Assembly (NCBI GenBank): GCA_037893245.1
Contig: JBAIAA010000352.1
Coordinates: 1,364,001 to 1,428,000, forward strand
From: Crossaster papposus
Taxonomy: Eukaryota > Echinodermata > Asteroidea > Velatida > Solasteridae
Reading direction: 5' to 3'
DNA length: 64,000 nucleotides
Shown here: one piece after another, positions 42,611 to 52,789 of the stretch
Layout: each line of letters opens with the position of its first letter
How positions within the stretch are numbered: the first letter of the stretch is position 1
The notes under the pieces: generated by a model
Databases searched by the model: none
Told to the model about the DNA's origin: nothing
What the model saw: the letters and a program-made list of their open reading frames with translations, nothing else
Program-made: the position numbers and the translations under genes

Positions 42611-42852
42611 ACCTGGGGCCAATTACATAAGCACAAAAATGTGCTTAGCACAAAAAGATCTTGCTCAGCAAAAACAGGTTATCGGCCAAAACTCCACAGA
42701 CTTTTCATTCAAAGCAAAAACCAGCTGAATACCAGTTACAAACAATAAACATCATCTGAAATGTTGGTTTGTAACCCTGTTTTTTCCCAAGGAAGAATGT
42801 TCATACTCAGCAAATTTTGGTGCTCACACGTTTTATGAAATTGGCTCCCTGG
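42611..42852. repeat. Foldback MITE with CCTGGGGCCAATT ends
   Basis: Same element as 6263-6507, with both ends intact. Confidence 0.55.
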
Positions 42853-43347
42853 TCTAGTAATTTACCAAGCAAGTGTCACTGAAATTGACTTCAAACTTTT
42901 TATAAAATTTGTTTTGCAGGTACTTTGCTTTATGTAAATCACTCTTTGAGATAGAAGACATCAAAGAATGTGTGCTGAATGTAAAAATAATATTTTAATG
43001 TCAAATGTAACAGGGATATGACAAATTAGACCCCTAATTAAAGGACAGTCCTGGATAGAAAATAATAGAAGAATGTCATTGCCAAAGATACGCGTCAGAG
43101 ACGCATGTTTGCAAATGTCCATTAGTAGTTGATTTGTAATCTACGAATGGTGTGCGCAAACCTTTGAACGATGCACACGCGTGCATTGGAGCTGGTAATT
43201 GATTGGTTGCTGTGCGTGACATGATTCAGCTGCAATTGGCTGAACAAGAACGTAACCTGAATGCTGAATGTGGTCGCAATTCAAATTTTGGACTCGGCAA
43301 ATTTGGGGCTGCAATCGCAATCTTAAAATATTGTTTTCTTGGACTAT

Positions 43348-43880
43348 TGGTGGCCCATAAACAAACATACAAGCATACTTCCCCTACCCTTAGGCCAAAA
43401 CTACCTATACCAGTAGATGGAGAATCTTTTCAAGAGAAAAATGATACCAATATATCTTGATTTGGGCTAGTAGTTTTAGCTCCAGACCCTGTTTTGTAAA
43501 GCACAGCCGAGTCAGTGGTCCTTTCGCACCGAGAAATAACTAAAATGTGGTTTATTTATTTTTTGATGCGAAAGAACCACTGACTTCACTTCACTAAATA
43601 GAATCTGGAGCTAAAACTACATTCTCCATTCGTTGGTATAGGTAGTTTTGGCCTCAGGGTAGTGGAAGTATATGTGACCCAGCACGAGTAAATGAGACAC
43701 TTTGCGGCAAAAATGAAAATTGAGATTTTGATTTCATCATTTAAAGCTTGTTTAACTTTAAATGATGAAATCAAAATCTCAACTTTTATTTTTGCCTCAA
43801 AGTGTCTCATTTACTCGTGCTGGGTCACATATGCTTGTCCGTTGTGATATTATTGTACATTTTTTTTAGGCCACCCTGTA
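43348..43880. mobile_element. Mariner-like palindromic element, left end eroded
   Basis: The left end has lost TACAGG (reads TGGTGGCCC); the right end GGCCACCCTGTA is intact. About 50 bp are missing near 43620. The nested MITE occupies 43671-43831. Confidence 0.55.
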
Positions 43881-44121
43881 TCATTGATAGTACTAACACT
43901 TAATCAATTGAGTTTGTATGCACCTTTCTTTCGGTTTTGAGCACCTTTGCTGCTTCAAATTACAAACATGCACAACTGACAATTCGTGTTTATGTGACCT
44001 GCTCCAACGGAACCCAGATAAAGTTGACAATTTTAGTTATTTAGATTTTGCTCTTTTTAAAAAAATTCTCTAGGTTCTCAACTTTAAAATGGTGTATTAT
44101 TTTATACATATGTAACCCCAC

Positions 44122-44179
44122 CCTTTCTCTTGTAATATTTTTCAAGATGCTTGTTTACTTCATTCGATAGAGTGGCCAT
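44122..44179 (-). pseudogene. 5' receptor relic
   Basis: ATG 44177-44179. Same relic as 7841, with small changes at the breakpoint (CCCTTTCTCTTG). Confidence 0.75.
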
Positions 44180-44864
44180 CACCCATGATGTGCGGTGTAG
44201 ATTGGAGCTGCATTCAACATTTTCTGCAGATATACATGTAGCGAAGCGTGTTTGTCCTATTTCAAGATTGCTCCAGTTTTATACTATTGGGGAATATAAC
44301 ACCTTGAGATCTTCTAGAAGTGTGTAGTTGAAACAGAAAGTTTTGTTCACCCTTCCTCTCTATTTTCTCACAATTCTCAAAGACCTATTGTTATGCACGT
44401 GATATGCATGTATCTCGTGACAGCAGTTACCAAAGCAGATAATTCAGTTTCGCTTCTGCCATTTAGAATTAAAGTTGTTTCAGTTTTTATTATTACGTAT
44501 TTAATGCGTATTTCCTTGATTGAAATTGGTTGATGTTACCGATAATGAAAAGTGACAAAACTAAAACTTCTTTAATTTAACTCTAACCCTCCCAAATCCA
44601 TTAAAATCCATACCCTTGTTTTGGGGGTTTTTGTTGGGGGTGACAGGGGACGGGGGAACTTGGTCCTGAAGGCCTGGGGTGAATATATTTGGATTATGAT
44701 GGACGTTGGCACATGCTTGGAGAATGGGTCTGACTTTTTCCATCGTGCAGTGATGAGCTGTTGTTCATCAATATCAACCACCACTTGAGTGGATTTGGGT
44801 GGATTTGGTCCTGTACTTAAAATGCAGTAGGGTATGGAACACCAAAGAGGCATAAGCTCCAATC
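44180..44864. other. Array spacer with relic promoter and G-rich tract
   Basis: Closely matches 20756-21436. The G-rich tract lies near 44624-44656. No gene. Confidence 0.55.
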
Positions 44865-44975
44865 AACACATTGATCAGTCTTTTACATCGATCGATCGTT
44901 CTTTTACATCTATTGATTAGTCCTTCCACCGATCGGGCTTTTACATTGATCGATCGGTCTTCTACATTGATCACT
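44865..44975. repeat. GATC-rich minisatellite
   Basis: About five imperfect copies. Confidence 0.7.
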
Positions 44976-45178
44976 TTTTGCAACTATGTGTCACAGTTTA
45001 CACATACGTAAACCCAAACTCCCCTATAAGTTCCCTTTCAAATACAATGCCTTTAAAGTCTGCCTGCCTTGACTAAAACACTTACGGATTCTAAAATTGT
45101 ATTTTTTATTTTGAAGAAAACAAATCACTTTAGGGGGTTATTTCAGTCATATGAATCCCGGTAATCTGCAGACCACAT

Positions 45179-45420
45179 TTAACCAGTTCGCGCCGGATGA
45201 CGAATATAAACGCAAAAATTTCCCCAAATTCAAAACGGATGACGAATATATACGCCAAGTTCAAGTTCGGAAATATATGTCAGCAGCGCGCAAGGCCGGA
45301 AATGCGTGGGTGTGCTACCCAGCACTATAGGCCTGAACACGCTTCGGATCGAGTTTCGTTAAAAATAATCCCGCCCGTCGGCTCGGCGATGTTAAAATAA
45401 TCCCGGCGCGAACTGGTTAA
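45179..45420. mobile_element. piggyBac-like MITE, long subtype, with readable TTAA duplication
   Basis: TTAA-CCAGTTCGCGCCGG to GGCGCGAACTGG-TTAA. Other units have the uninterrupted word CCACATTTAAGTTGAAATC at this place (for example 1291-1310), so the TTAA duplication is directly demonstrated. Confidence 0.9.
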
Positions 45421-45555
45421 GTTGAAATCAATGACAAATCTTTTAATTATAAAACATAAACTACTTTTTGGTTTGTCAGAGATGTAACAAAAATTACAAT
45501 TTAAAAATAAATCTATTGTTGAGTGAAACTCAAAAAGTATTGACTGAGTACATCT

Positions 45556-45695
45556 TTAACCAGTTCGCGTCGGATGGCGTGTACCGGTTCCCAAGAATGC
45601 TGGCCTGAACCCGTCTCGGATCGAAGTTCATGAAAAATAATCCCGCGTCTGGGCCCGGTCAATGTCAAAATAATACCCCGGCGCGAACTGGTTAA
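45556..45695. mobile_element. piggyBac-like MITE, short subtype
   Basis: TTAA-CCAGTTCGCG to GCGCGAACTGG-TTAA, at the usual unit position. Confidence 0.75.
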
Positions 45696-46163
45696 AAAGC
45701 ACAAAGGTAGATTTCATTGTGAAAGGTAATCTCTGTCTGTGATAGACAATATGGCTTTGTGCTCATTTCAGCTGAACAATTACAAATTACATGTATATAA
45801 GAAGTATGCATCTGTACATAATTACTCACTTATTTACAACTTCAGTAACATAATAATAGTAATAATAATAATTACATTTATATAGCGCGCATTCCATAAA
45901 CTTATGTTCATGTGCGCTAATCACTCGAGCATTACTGAAACATTTGTTACTCTATTTAAACAAAATTCTCACCAGTTCTTGTTGAACAGAAATGAAATAT
46001 AGGTGAAAATAAATATTAATTGTTTTAGAAAAAAAATATGTGGGCTTGAAATGTCTGAAGTTTAGACTTGTGTGGTAGGTCCCATTGGATTTATTTTGAG
46101 AGTCGGCAATATATCATCACTGAAACATTGTAGTATTAAGAATACGCAGTGGCTATCATTACG

Positions 46164-46333
46164 GCAGTTGGCAATCTGATTACTTGACTTAATACCCAGC
46201 CCGATATTGACAAAAATATCTGGATATCGCTCTTGAAACCAGACTATTTGATAGTCGGGTTCCAAGAGTGAACGGTTCAGAGTATTGTCAATGTCGGGCT
46301 GGGTAAGTCGGGGAATCAGATGATCAACTGCTG
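46164..46333. repeat. Unit hairpin
   Basis: GCAGTTGGCAATCTGATTAC arm with inverse near 46320. Confidence 0.6.
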
Positions 46334-46559
46334 TAACGATAGTCACTGCGTTAAGAATATCCCTGAAAAGAGAGAACACGTTGTATTGACATTTTATAGT
46401 GAGCTTTTCAGTATTTTGCCAACATTTTGTTCAGTATCAATAAGTGTTATCAGATCATTTGTTAGGTTTGGTACCACAAATACATGTTTAACTGGAATAT
46501 CTCCCAAGCCTAATCAAAATAACTTTGAATATTATTCAGTACCGGAGCTCGAATAATGT

Positions 46560-46997
46560 TTCTACGTTGATTTGAGAGGTGGATATAACATTAAGTTCTG
46601 AGTTCATGCTTCCTTGCATTGAAATCTCAGCATCAGTCAATCCTGGATCATTGTTACTGACAACTTGCATCTTTTGAAGAGATAATTCCACATGGTGTCT
46701 CTGCAAACCCTCACTACTTTATCCTGGATCATTGTTACTGAAAACTTGCAAGTGTTGTTGGCACTCTTGTGACTGCTTTTCCCCTTGCAGGAATGGGTGG
46801 GAAGTCAGTCACCCTGGAACATTGTTCTTGACAGTTTTAGAGTGACTCCCTGCTGGTTCTTAATGCACATAATGCTGCTTCTCTGCACTTTGCTGTTGTG
46901 CCTGGAACATTATTTGAGAGTTATTACAAAGTGATTGTTGACTACATAATGTACAAAGTGATTGTTGACTATCTGCTGTCACTGCACACTGCTGCCT
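46560..46997 (-). other. Decayed tail-repeat block of receptor G
   Basis: Degenerate units beyond the stop. A local duplication, TACAAAGTGATTGTTGACTA, occurs twice near 46926-46966. Confidence 0.5.
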
Positions 46998-48467
46998 TTA
47001 CATGGATGGCTTGCACTCATCAGTTACCAGAGAACATTGTTCTTGACAATCTTCCAATGATGTTCTCCCTTCTGGTTCTGGATGTGCATAGTGCTGCCCT
47101 TGTGATGATGGCTCGGTGTCAGTCAGCCCAGGACATTGCCCCCGAGTACTTGCAAGTGACTGCTGGCTCTCTGCTGGTTCTGGATGTACACACTGTTCCC
47201 TTTGCATGGATGGCTTGTTGTCAGTCGGACTAGAGCATTGTTTCTGGTGAGAACTTGCAAGCGCTGTGGTCACTGCTGGTTCTGCATGTACTTCAACATG
47301 CACTTGAACATTCTGCTGATTGTGCGTGGATAACTTGCTGCTGCTTGGCCTGGAACATTGTTCTTGACAGCTGTCTAGTGACTGCTGACTCTCTGGGTGA
47401 TTTGCACGCTCTTGGCTTAGTGGCTTGCTGCTGCTTGGCCTGGCAGCACGCTGCTCTTGGTCATTTTCTGCCTGTGGAATCACACGAAGCTCAATCTGCT
47501 TCCCAGGCTGCGATGGTCGGCTGGGATTCAGTCTTGGGCAGCAACGACAGCACAGTTTGAGGAATGAGAAAGCCTTGACTACAGCTGCACGATAGTCTGC
47601 GTTTGTGGCACTGTAGACCAGGGAATTGATTGAACTATTGATAAGCTCAAAAATGTTATGACATATAATCAGAATGTTTATTTTTTCTTCAAGTTGTAGA
47701 AATTCAACAGCCTGTGAAGGTGTGGAATACATGCTTAGCACAATTACAAGAATTGACAATGCAGTGCGCATTGAGTTCAAAATGAAGAAAACAGCAGTAT
47801 TGATGATCACCATACAGAGGACCTTGCCTGCTCGCTTGGGACGGTTTGGCAACAGGGCTGATTGTCTGCGCACTTTCACTACCACATAGATGTACAAAGC
47901 AAGAGTTACTATCAAGCAAACAATGGCAATAATGGAAGTAATCCAAAAGACGACATCATCAAAGATAGTCTCTGGTAAGAATATCAGAATCAAACCAACA
48001 ATGATTGTAGGCACCCAGACTCCTGCTGATATCTTTGCTGCTCGAGATTTAGAGGCTTTTTCTTTGTGTGTCAGAGGATTACGCACTGCAGAGAATCTCT
48101 CAGCTGCTATGGTGACCACAAAGAAATTGGAAACGACAAGTAGCGTGTTTATGACAACTATCCCTACTTGTTGAGCAAGGAAGTTGTACTTGATGGGTGA
48201 ACACAATGCCAATATAAAGGTACTCGTAAGAAAGAGTGAGTCAGCCACAGCCAGATTGGATAAGTAGATGTTGATGATTGTACGCATGGACTTCACTCGA
48301 ATGACTGTGAAGAGAAACACAAAGTTGAAGAGGATGCCGATTGGTGCAATGATTTCAGTACTTAACCATGTTATTTGATTGGTTCTGTCTTCACTCTTGT
48401 AATAGTTCTCAATATGCTTGATTTCTTCAGTTGATAGAGTTGAGTTGTCTTCGTAGCCATCACCCAT
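46998..48467 (-). CDS. Rhodopsin-like 7TM receptor, copy G (489 aa)
   Basis: Complete 7TM frame. The ATG at 48465-48467 (MGDGYEDNSTLS) is chosen by homology to copy B. The frame stays open 9 codons further up (to 48494) through MQLQSTLHM, which corresponds to leader DNA in other copies. Extracellular residues: QQVGIVVINTL before TM3, FDDVVFWITS in loop 2. It reads through the C/D/E/H stop and ends at CKPSM-TAA like F. Its upstream region is of the MATLS type and is truncated about 80 bp above the ATG. Confidence 0.88.
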   Translation of the reverse strand: MGDGYEDNSTLSTEEIKHIENYYKSEDRTNQITWLSTEIIAPIGILFNFVFLFTVIRVKSMRTIINIYLSNLAVADSLFLTSTFILALCSPIKYNFLAQQVGIVVINTLLVVSNFFVVTIAAERFSAVRNPLTHKEKASKSRAAKISAGVWVPTIIVGLILIFLPETIFDDVVFWITSIIAIVCLIVTLALYIYVVVKVRRQSALLPNRPKRAGKVLCMVIINTAVFFILNSMRTALSILVIVLSMYSTPSQAVEFLQLEEKINILIICHNIFELINSSINSLVYSATNADYRAAVVKAFSFLKLCCRCCPRLNPSRPSQPGKQIELRVIPQAENDQEQRAARPSSSKPLSQERANHPESQQSLDSCQEQCSRPSSSKLSTHNQQNVQVHVEVHAEPAVTTALASSHQKQCSSPTDNKPSMQREQCVHPEPAESQQSLASTRGQCPGLTDTEPSSQGQHYAHPEPEGRTSLEDCQEQCSLVTDECKPSM

Positions 48468-48479
48468 CATGTGCAGTGT

Positions 48480-48566
48480 AGATTGGAGCTGCATCCAACA
48501 TTTTCTGCAGTTTCAGCAACGGGCGTTTGCCCTATTTCAAGATTGCTCCAGTTTCTACTAATGGGA
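48480..48566 (-). promoter_or_regulatory. Truncated, TATA-less leader region of receptor G
   Basis: Relatives have TATAAAACTGGAGC about 100 bp above the ATG. Here the word is TAGTAGAAACTGGAGC (near 48548-48563) and family homology stops at about 48567, where another receptor fragment begins. Confidence 0.6.
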
Positions 48567-48663
48567 ATATATCAATTCTGTATTGACTCTTGTCAAAGTT
48601 CTTAAGATGTTTCAGAAGTTCTTCAATTGATAGAGTAGAGCTGTCTTGGTAGCAGTAACCCAT
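48567..48663 (-). pseudogene. Receptor N-terminal fragment (MGYCYQ type)
   Basis: ATG 48661-48663, reading MGYCYQDSSTLSIEELLKHL then NFDKSQYRID. The pre-TM1 segment is closest to copy B (NFDKSQDKID). Homology then stops and the leader of copy G follows. A TATAAAACTGG lies above it near 48763. In principle its promoter could drive copy G. Confidence 0.75.
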
Positions 48664-48669
48664 ATTTTC

Positions 48670-49004
48670 AGTAACCCCAATGTACAGTGTAGCATTGATC
48701 TCCATGTCCAACATTTTAGTTCACTAAAGCGAAGAGTGGTCTGCCCTATTTCAAGATCTCTCCAGTTTTATACTCGCAGGGAATACATGACCTTAAGAAA
48801 TGTGTAGTTAAAAGTAAAAGCAAAAGCTTCATTTTTCCCACAGTATTTTGTATAAGATATGGTAAAGTACATGTACTTTGTTCTTTATTTTGATAGCTTA
48901 CAAAACCAATGTAGACAATAGAGTTTCACAGTTGACATTGGCATAGATGTGCTGTTTCAGGCTGTAATATTAAAGAAAACAAATTTCTCCACACAAGGTT
49001 TAAT
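48670..49004. other. Spacer upstream of the fragment
   Basis: Receptor-type leader to about 48860 (CTCCAGTTTTATACTC), then AT-rich DNA without recognised features. Confidence 0.5.
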
Positions 49005-49694
49005 GGGACATGTTTAAGTACGATGTCCTCAAGGATTGGGGATGGGGAGGATATATCCCTACTGTTTGACTAGTGGGATTGGGCCATGGGACCTCAAGTA
49101 CGATGTCCTCAAGGATAGGGGATGGGGAGGATATATCCCTACTGTTTGACTGGTGGGATTGGGCGATGGGACCTCAAGTACGATGTCCTCAAGGATAGGG
49201 GATGGGGAGGATATATCCCTACTGTTTGACTAGTGGGATTGGGCCATGGGACCTCAAGTATGATGTCCTCAAGGATAGGGGATGGGAAGGATATATCCCT
49301 ACTGTTTGACTAGTGGGATTGGGCCATGGGACCTCAAGTACGATGTCCTCAAGGATAGGGGATGGGGAGGATATATTCCTACTGTTTGACTAGTGGGATT
49401 GGGCCATGGTACCTCAAGTACGATGTCCTCTAGGATTGGGGATGGGGAGGATATATTCCTACTGTTTGACTAGTGGGATTGGGCCATAGGACCTCAAGTA
49501 CGATGTCCTCAAGGATAGGGGATGGGGAGGATATATTCCTACTGTTTGACTAGTGGGATTGGGCCATGGGACCTCAAGTATGATGTCCTCAAGGATAGGG
49601 GATGGGGAGGATATATCCTACTGTTTGACTAGTGGGATTGGGCCATGGGACCTCAAGTACGATGTCTTCAAGGATAGGGGATGAGGAGGATATA
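49005..49694. repeat. 80-bp minisatellite (about 8.5 copies)
   Basis: Exact 80-bp period: CGATGTCCTCAAGGATAGGG recurs at 49021, 49101, 49181, 49261, 49341, 49421, 49501 and 49581 (79 bp for the last step). Units differ by a few bases. The array is cut by the Ngaro-like element at 49695, and a remnant resumes at 55794-55826. Confidence 0.95.
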
Positions 49695-49839
49695 ATCTCA
49701 TCTCAGCCACGATAACAAACCATACATGTACTTGCGACAGACTTGCAGCAACCAACAAATATTTGCATAATACATTTGCCATGTTTTATTCTTGGTGGTT
49801 TACGGTCACGCACGCCCGGATTCACCGCTACAAAAAATA
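49695..49839 (-). repeat. Split direct repeat B2 (3' terminus)
   Basis: 145 bp, differing from B1 by about one base (TTGCGACAG versus TTGCAACAG). Confidence 0.9.
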
Positions 49840-50764
49840 TCTATACACGATACAATATACTTTCAGTTTGTCTATATGTTTATAACCTACACAATGTTTG
49901 AATATTATACGCTTTGATATTTGATTCAAATAAATTCGTCCTAGAAACTTAAATAATTTCTTTGAGTAGGAACGATTCTGTTATTTATACATTACAATAT
50001 GCATTACATGGTGATGTATAGCCTACTTCAATATTTAAGCTTTTACTACCGATTGAAATCGAAAGCGTACTTACCAAACTAACTATCATAATAAGCTACT
50101 ATAATCTTAAATATTTAATAATTGAGCATTTTTTCTCGATCACTGTGAAAATACAAATAAACTGTAAATGAACTGAAAAATTCGTTCTTTAACTCCTAAA
50201 TTAGGACATTTAACATATATACATGGACAAGCCCTATCGACCGTCTTCCATTACGGTGAACACTTCGAAATTTGTCAAACGACGCGTTATTGGTAATCAT
50301 TCCAACAAATATCATTTACTTTTTACAGGATTTACTGCTATACCTGAATAAATGTCATGACCATTTTACATGATTGAAAACAATTTTGAGCTTTATCAAT
50401 ATTAAATTATTATCAGTGATTAATTTATATCGCTTTGAATTTGAAAAACGAGAAAATCATGTATGAAAAAAAAAAAATTATTTTACCGACCTTGAGACAG
50501 GCGAAAAACAGAGATCAAAACCTGGGATTTATTTGTGTTCAGGAAAAAGATGCTCTGAAAATTCCTGTCTGACCCCCGAAGGCGATCGAGCGCTTGAAGA
50601 AGCGGACAAGCTCCAAGATCAAATAATAAATGATCAAAAACAAAATACTTCCGATTTCTAGTATTTAAATATATATACGTAAACAAACAAAAAACATTAA
50701 AATGGGATACATTGAATAATAAATATTTATCAAGAAACCCATTCCAAAAAACAAAACAAAAATT
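49840..50764. other. Ngaro-like element, region between B2 and A2
   Basis: AT-rich, with no conserved protein. The minus ORF at 50483-50803 is hydrophobic and runs in from A2; it has no recognised domain. Confidence 0.6.
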
Positions 50765-50965
50765 AATGAACTGTGCGACGTGGTGACCGCGAATGACCAA
50801 CACCTTAAAACACGCACCTTAAAACATTCCTTAGAACCCTTCGTGCACCACTGCACACTAATCTCTGATTTGCATAAGACAAGCACCTTTCCAATAACCA
50901 CGCGATCTCACACTTACAATGAGATAATAATTCTCTTCTCTACCAGTGCCAAAGAGAATTTATCA
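50765..50965 (-). repeat. Split direct repeat A2
   Basis: 201 bp, matching A1 (55591-55793) except for small differences near GACTGACACACC / GACCAACACC. Confidence 0.9.
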
Positions 50966-51110
50966 ATCTCATCTCAGCCACGATAACAAACCATACATGT
51001 ACTTGCAACAGACTTGCAGCAACCAACAAATATTTGCATAATACATTTGCCATGTTTTATTCTTGGTGGTTTACGGTCACGCACGCCCGGATTCACCGCT
51101 ACAAAAAATA
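50966..51110 (-). repeat. Split direct repeat B1
   Basis: 145 bp, directly joined to A2. The A2-B1 junction (TTATCA-ATCTCATC) recreates the joined ends of a circular intermediate. Confidence 0.9.
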
Positions 51111-51215
51111 GCGAGCAAAAAGTTCGAAATTAGGTAATGGCGAAAGGATAACATTCTTATCCACAAACAAAAATAGTAACTTATTTAATTAAGAATTAAA
51201 TAATCTTGAATAACT

Positions 51216-52234
51216 TCATAGCTTCATAGCTCGAGACACAGACAACTTGTTTGAAATTGAGTCCTCGATGTACATGTCCTTGGAAGATGCTGACTTCCAT
51301 CCTCCCTGACGCATGATACATCTCTCGTTGACCGCATCTGCAGAAGCGGCTTGAGAAGCACCTCCTGATCTTAAGCTATGCGTACCGATAGCGGCGGTGT
51401 TACTGATGTAAGAAGACAAACCTCTGACAATCAACTCTCTGGCGGTAGTGTAAGAAATCGCCTTGTTAGAAGGTTTTAGACCTTCTCGCTTGGAATGCCT
51501 CAATCTACAGACTAGTGGGTGAGACGGTGCATTGGAAACTCCCAACATGGCGATATAACGTTCGGTCATGGTGACGGGACATGTAGGATTTCCTGTCTTT
51601 GCGATGTAAACTGTATGCCCTTGCCTGTACTGGTCATTTTTCCTTTTAGGCACATGAACTGTCATGTGGTCATCGAAAAATGCAATGTCGCGAACACGCA
51701 AGGAAATGGCCTCCTCACACCTCAGCATGCCGGCAAAAGACACGAGACACACGAAAAGTAAACGTATGTCTGATATAGATGCGTCCTGTTTTCCCTTATC
51801 TGCAACTAATTTTGCGAGAACTTCAGGCGAAATCGGCTCCTTGGGCGATTTTGGCTTGGCTAGCTTTCGGCGACAACCTTCCGCTACTGACTTCACGAAA
51901 CTGTCCTCAGTAGGTGAGGACATAGCCGCTAAATTATGTGCCCATCTAATGCTGTAAATTGCGGTGTCAATTGGAGAAATGGAAGCGGCAGATCTCGATA
52001 AATGTTCGATGTATAAGACCAACTCCGTACGCTTGACGGGAAAAACCTGGAATTTATGCTGACCGGCGAAGGATTTCCAGCGCTTCCATCCTCCAAGGTA
52101 TTTGTCAGTAGTGGAGCAAGCTTTTGAGGCTAACACAGTATCCTGTACAGATGAAGCCAATCCAGAGAGATATTCGCTACCACCAATGTTGATATCGGAT
52201 GCAAAGTCGCTCCAAATTCCATAGTCGAATACTT
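51216..52234 (-). CDS. Tyrosine recombinase of the Ngaro-like element
   Basis: Catalyses integration of the circular DNA intermediate. Numbering from a TTG at 52158-52160 (314 residues to 51216), the catalytic set is complete: R147 (GMLRCEE), H261-x-x-R264 (THSLRSGG), W288 (GGW) and nucleophile Y297 (DMYIED). The frame is open upstream to about 52266 without any ATG, and a good 3' splice site (ATTTTTTCAG, at 52235-52237) lies there. I therefore start the exon at 52234 and infer splicing from the upstream ORF. The donor is not identified. Confidence 0.85.
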
Positions 52235-52789
52235 CTGAAAAAATGTAATAAGGAGGATATGAATACGAACCAAATTACATAATCAACTTCAACGCCAACT
52301 GTCTCACCAAGATATATAATTGTGATTCGACATGCATTATTCTCATAAATGAACTAAATCATTACAGCATTTATAACCAAGTGGTCACTCATGGAACCGA
52401 ACAAGTCATTTTGTGAGTTCAGATCTTCATGATCAATTATTCGCTCCTGACGAGCAAAAGGTTTTAAGTTACCACTCATGAATCATACGTATCACATTAC
52501 AATAATGAAACATATCGACACACATGGATCGAACGTGTCACTTTCCAAAATGAACGATATCGCCACTCATGGGTCAAACATGTCACTTTCCAATTGTAAA
52601 AGATATCGCCACTCATGGGCCAAACGGGTCATTATCCAATAATGAAAAGTATTGCCACTCATGGGCCAAACTCGCAACATTTGAGGCCAGATCGTCATGA
52701 TCCCTATTGTCTGCTGATGGTTCGAAATAAAAACAACGTTATAACAAATAAATCAGACCATAATACCAATTTCAAAATGATCAATTAAA
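52235..52789. other. Inter-ORF region, probable intron, with 46-bp repeats
   Basis: Lies between the RT-RNase H stop and the recombinase exon. It contains about four tandem copies of a 46-bp unit (CGCCACTCATGGGCCAAAC, near 52519, 52564, 52610 and 52656). No protein. Confidence 0.6.

Noticed and set aside
49005..49694. CRISPR array
   Set aside because: The 80-bp period has no separate unique spacers, and the DNA is eukaryotic.
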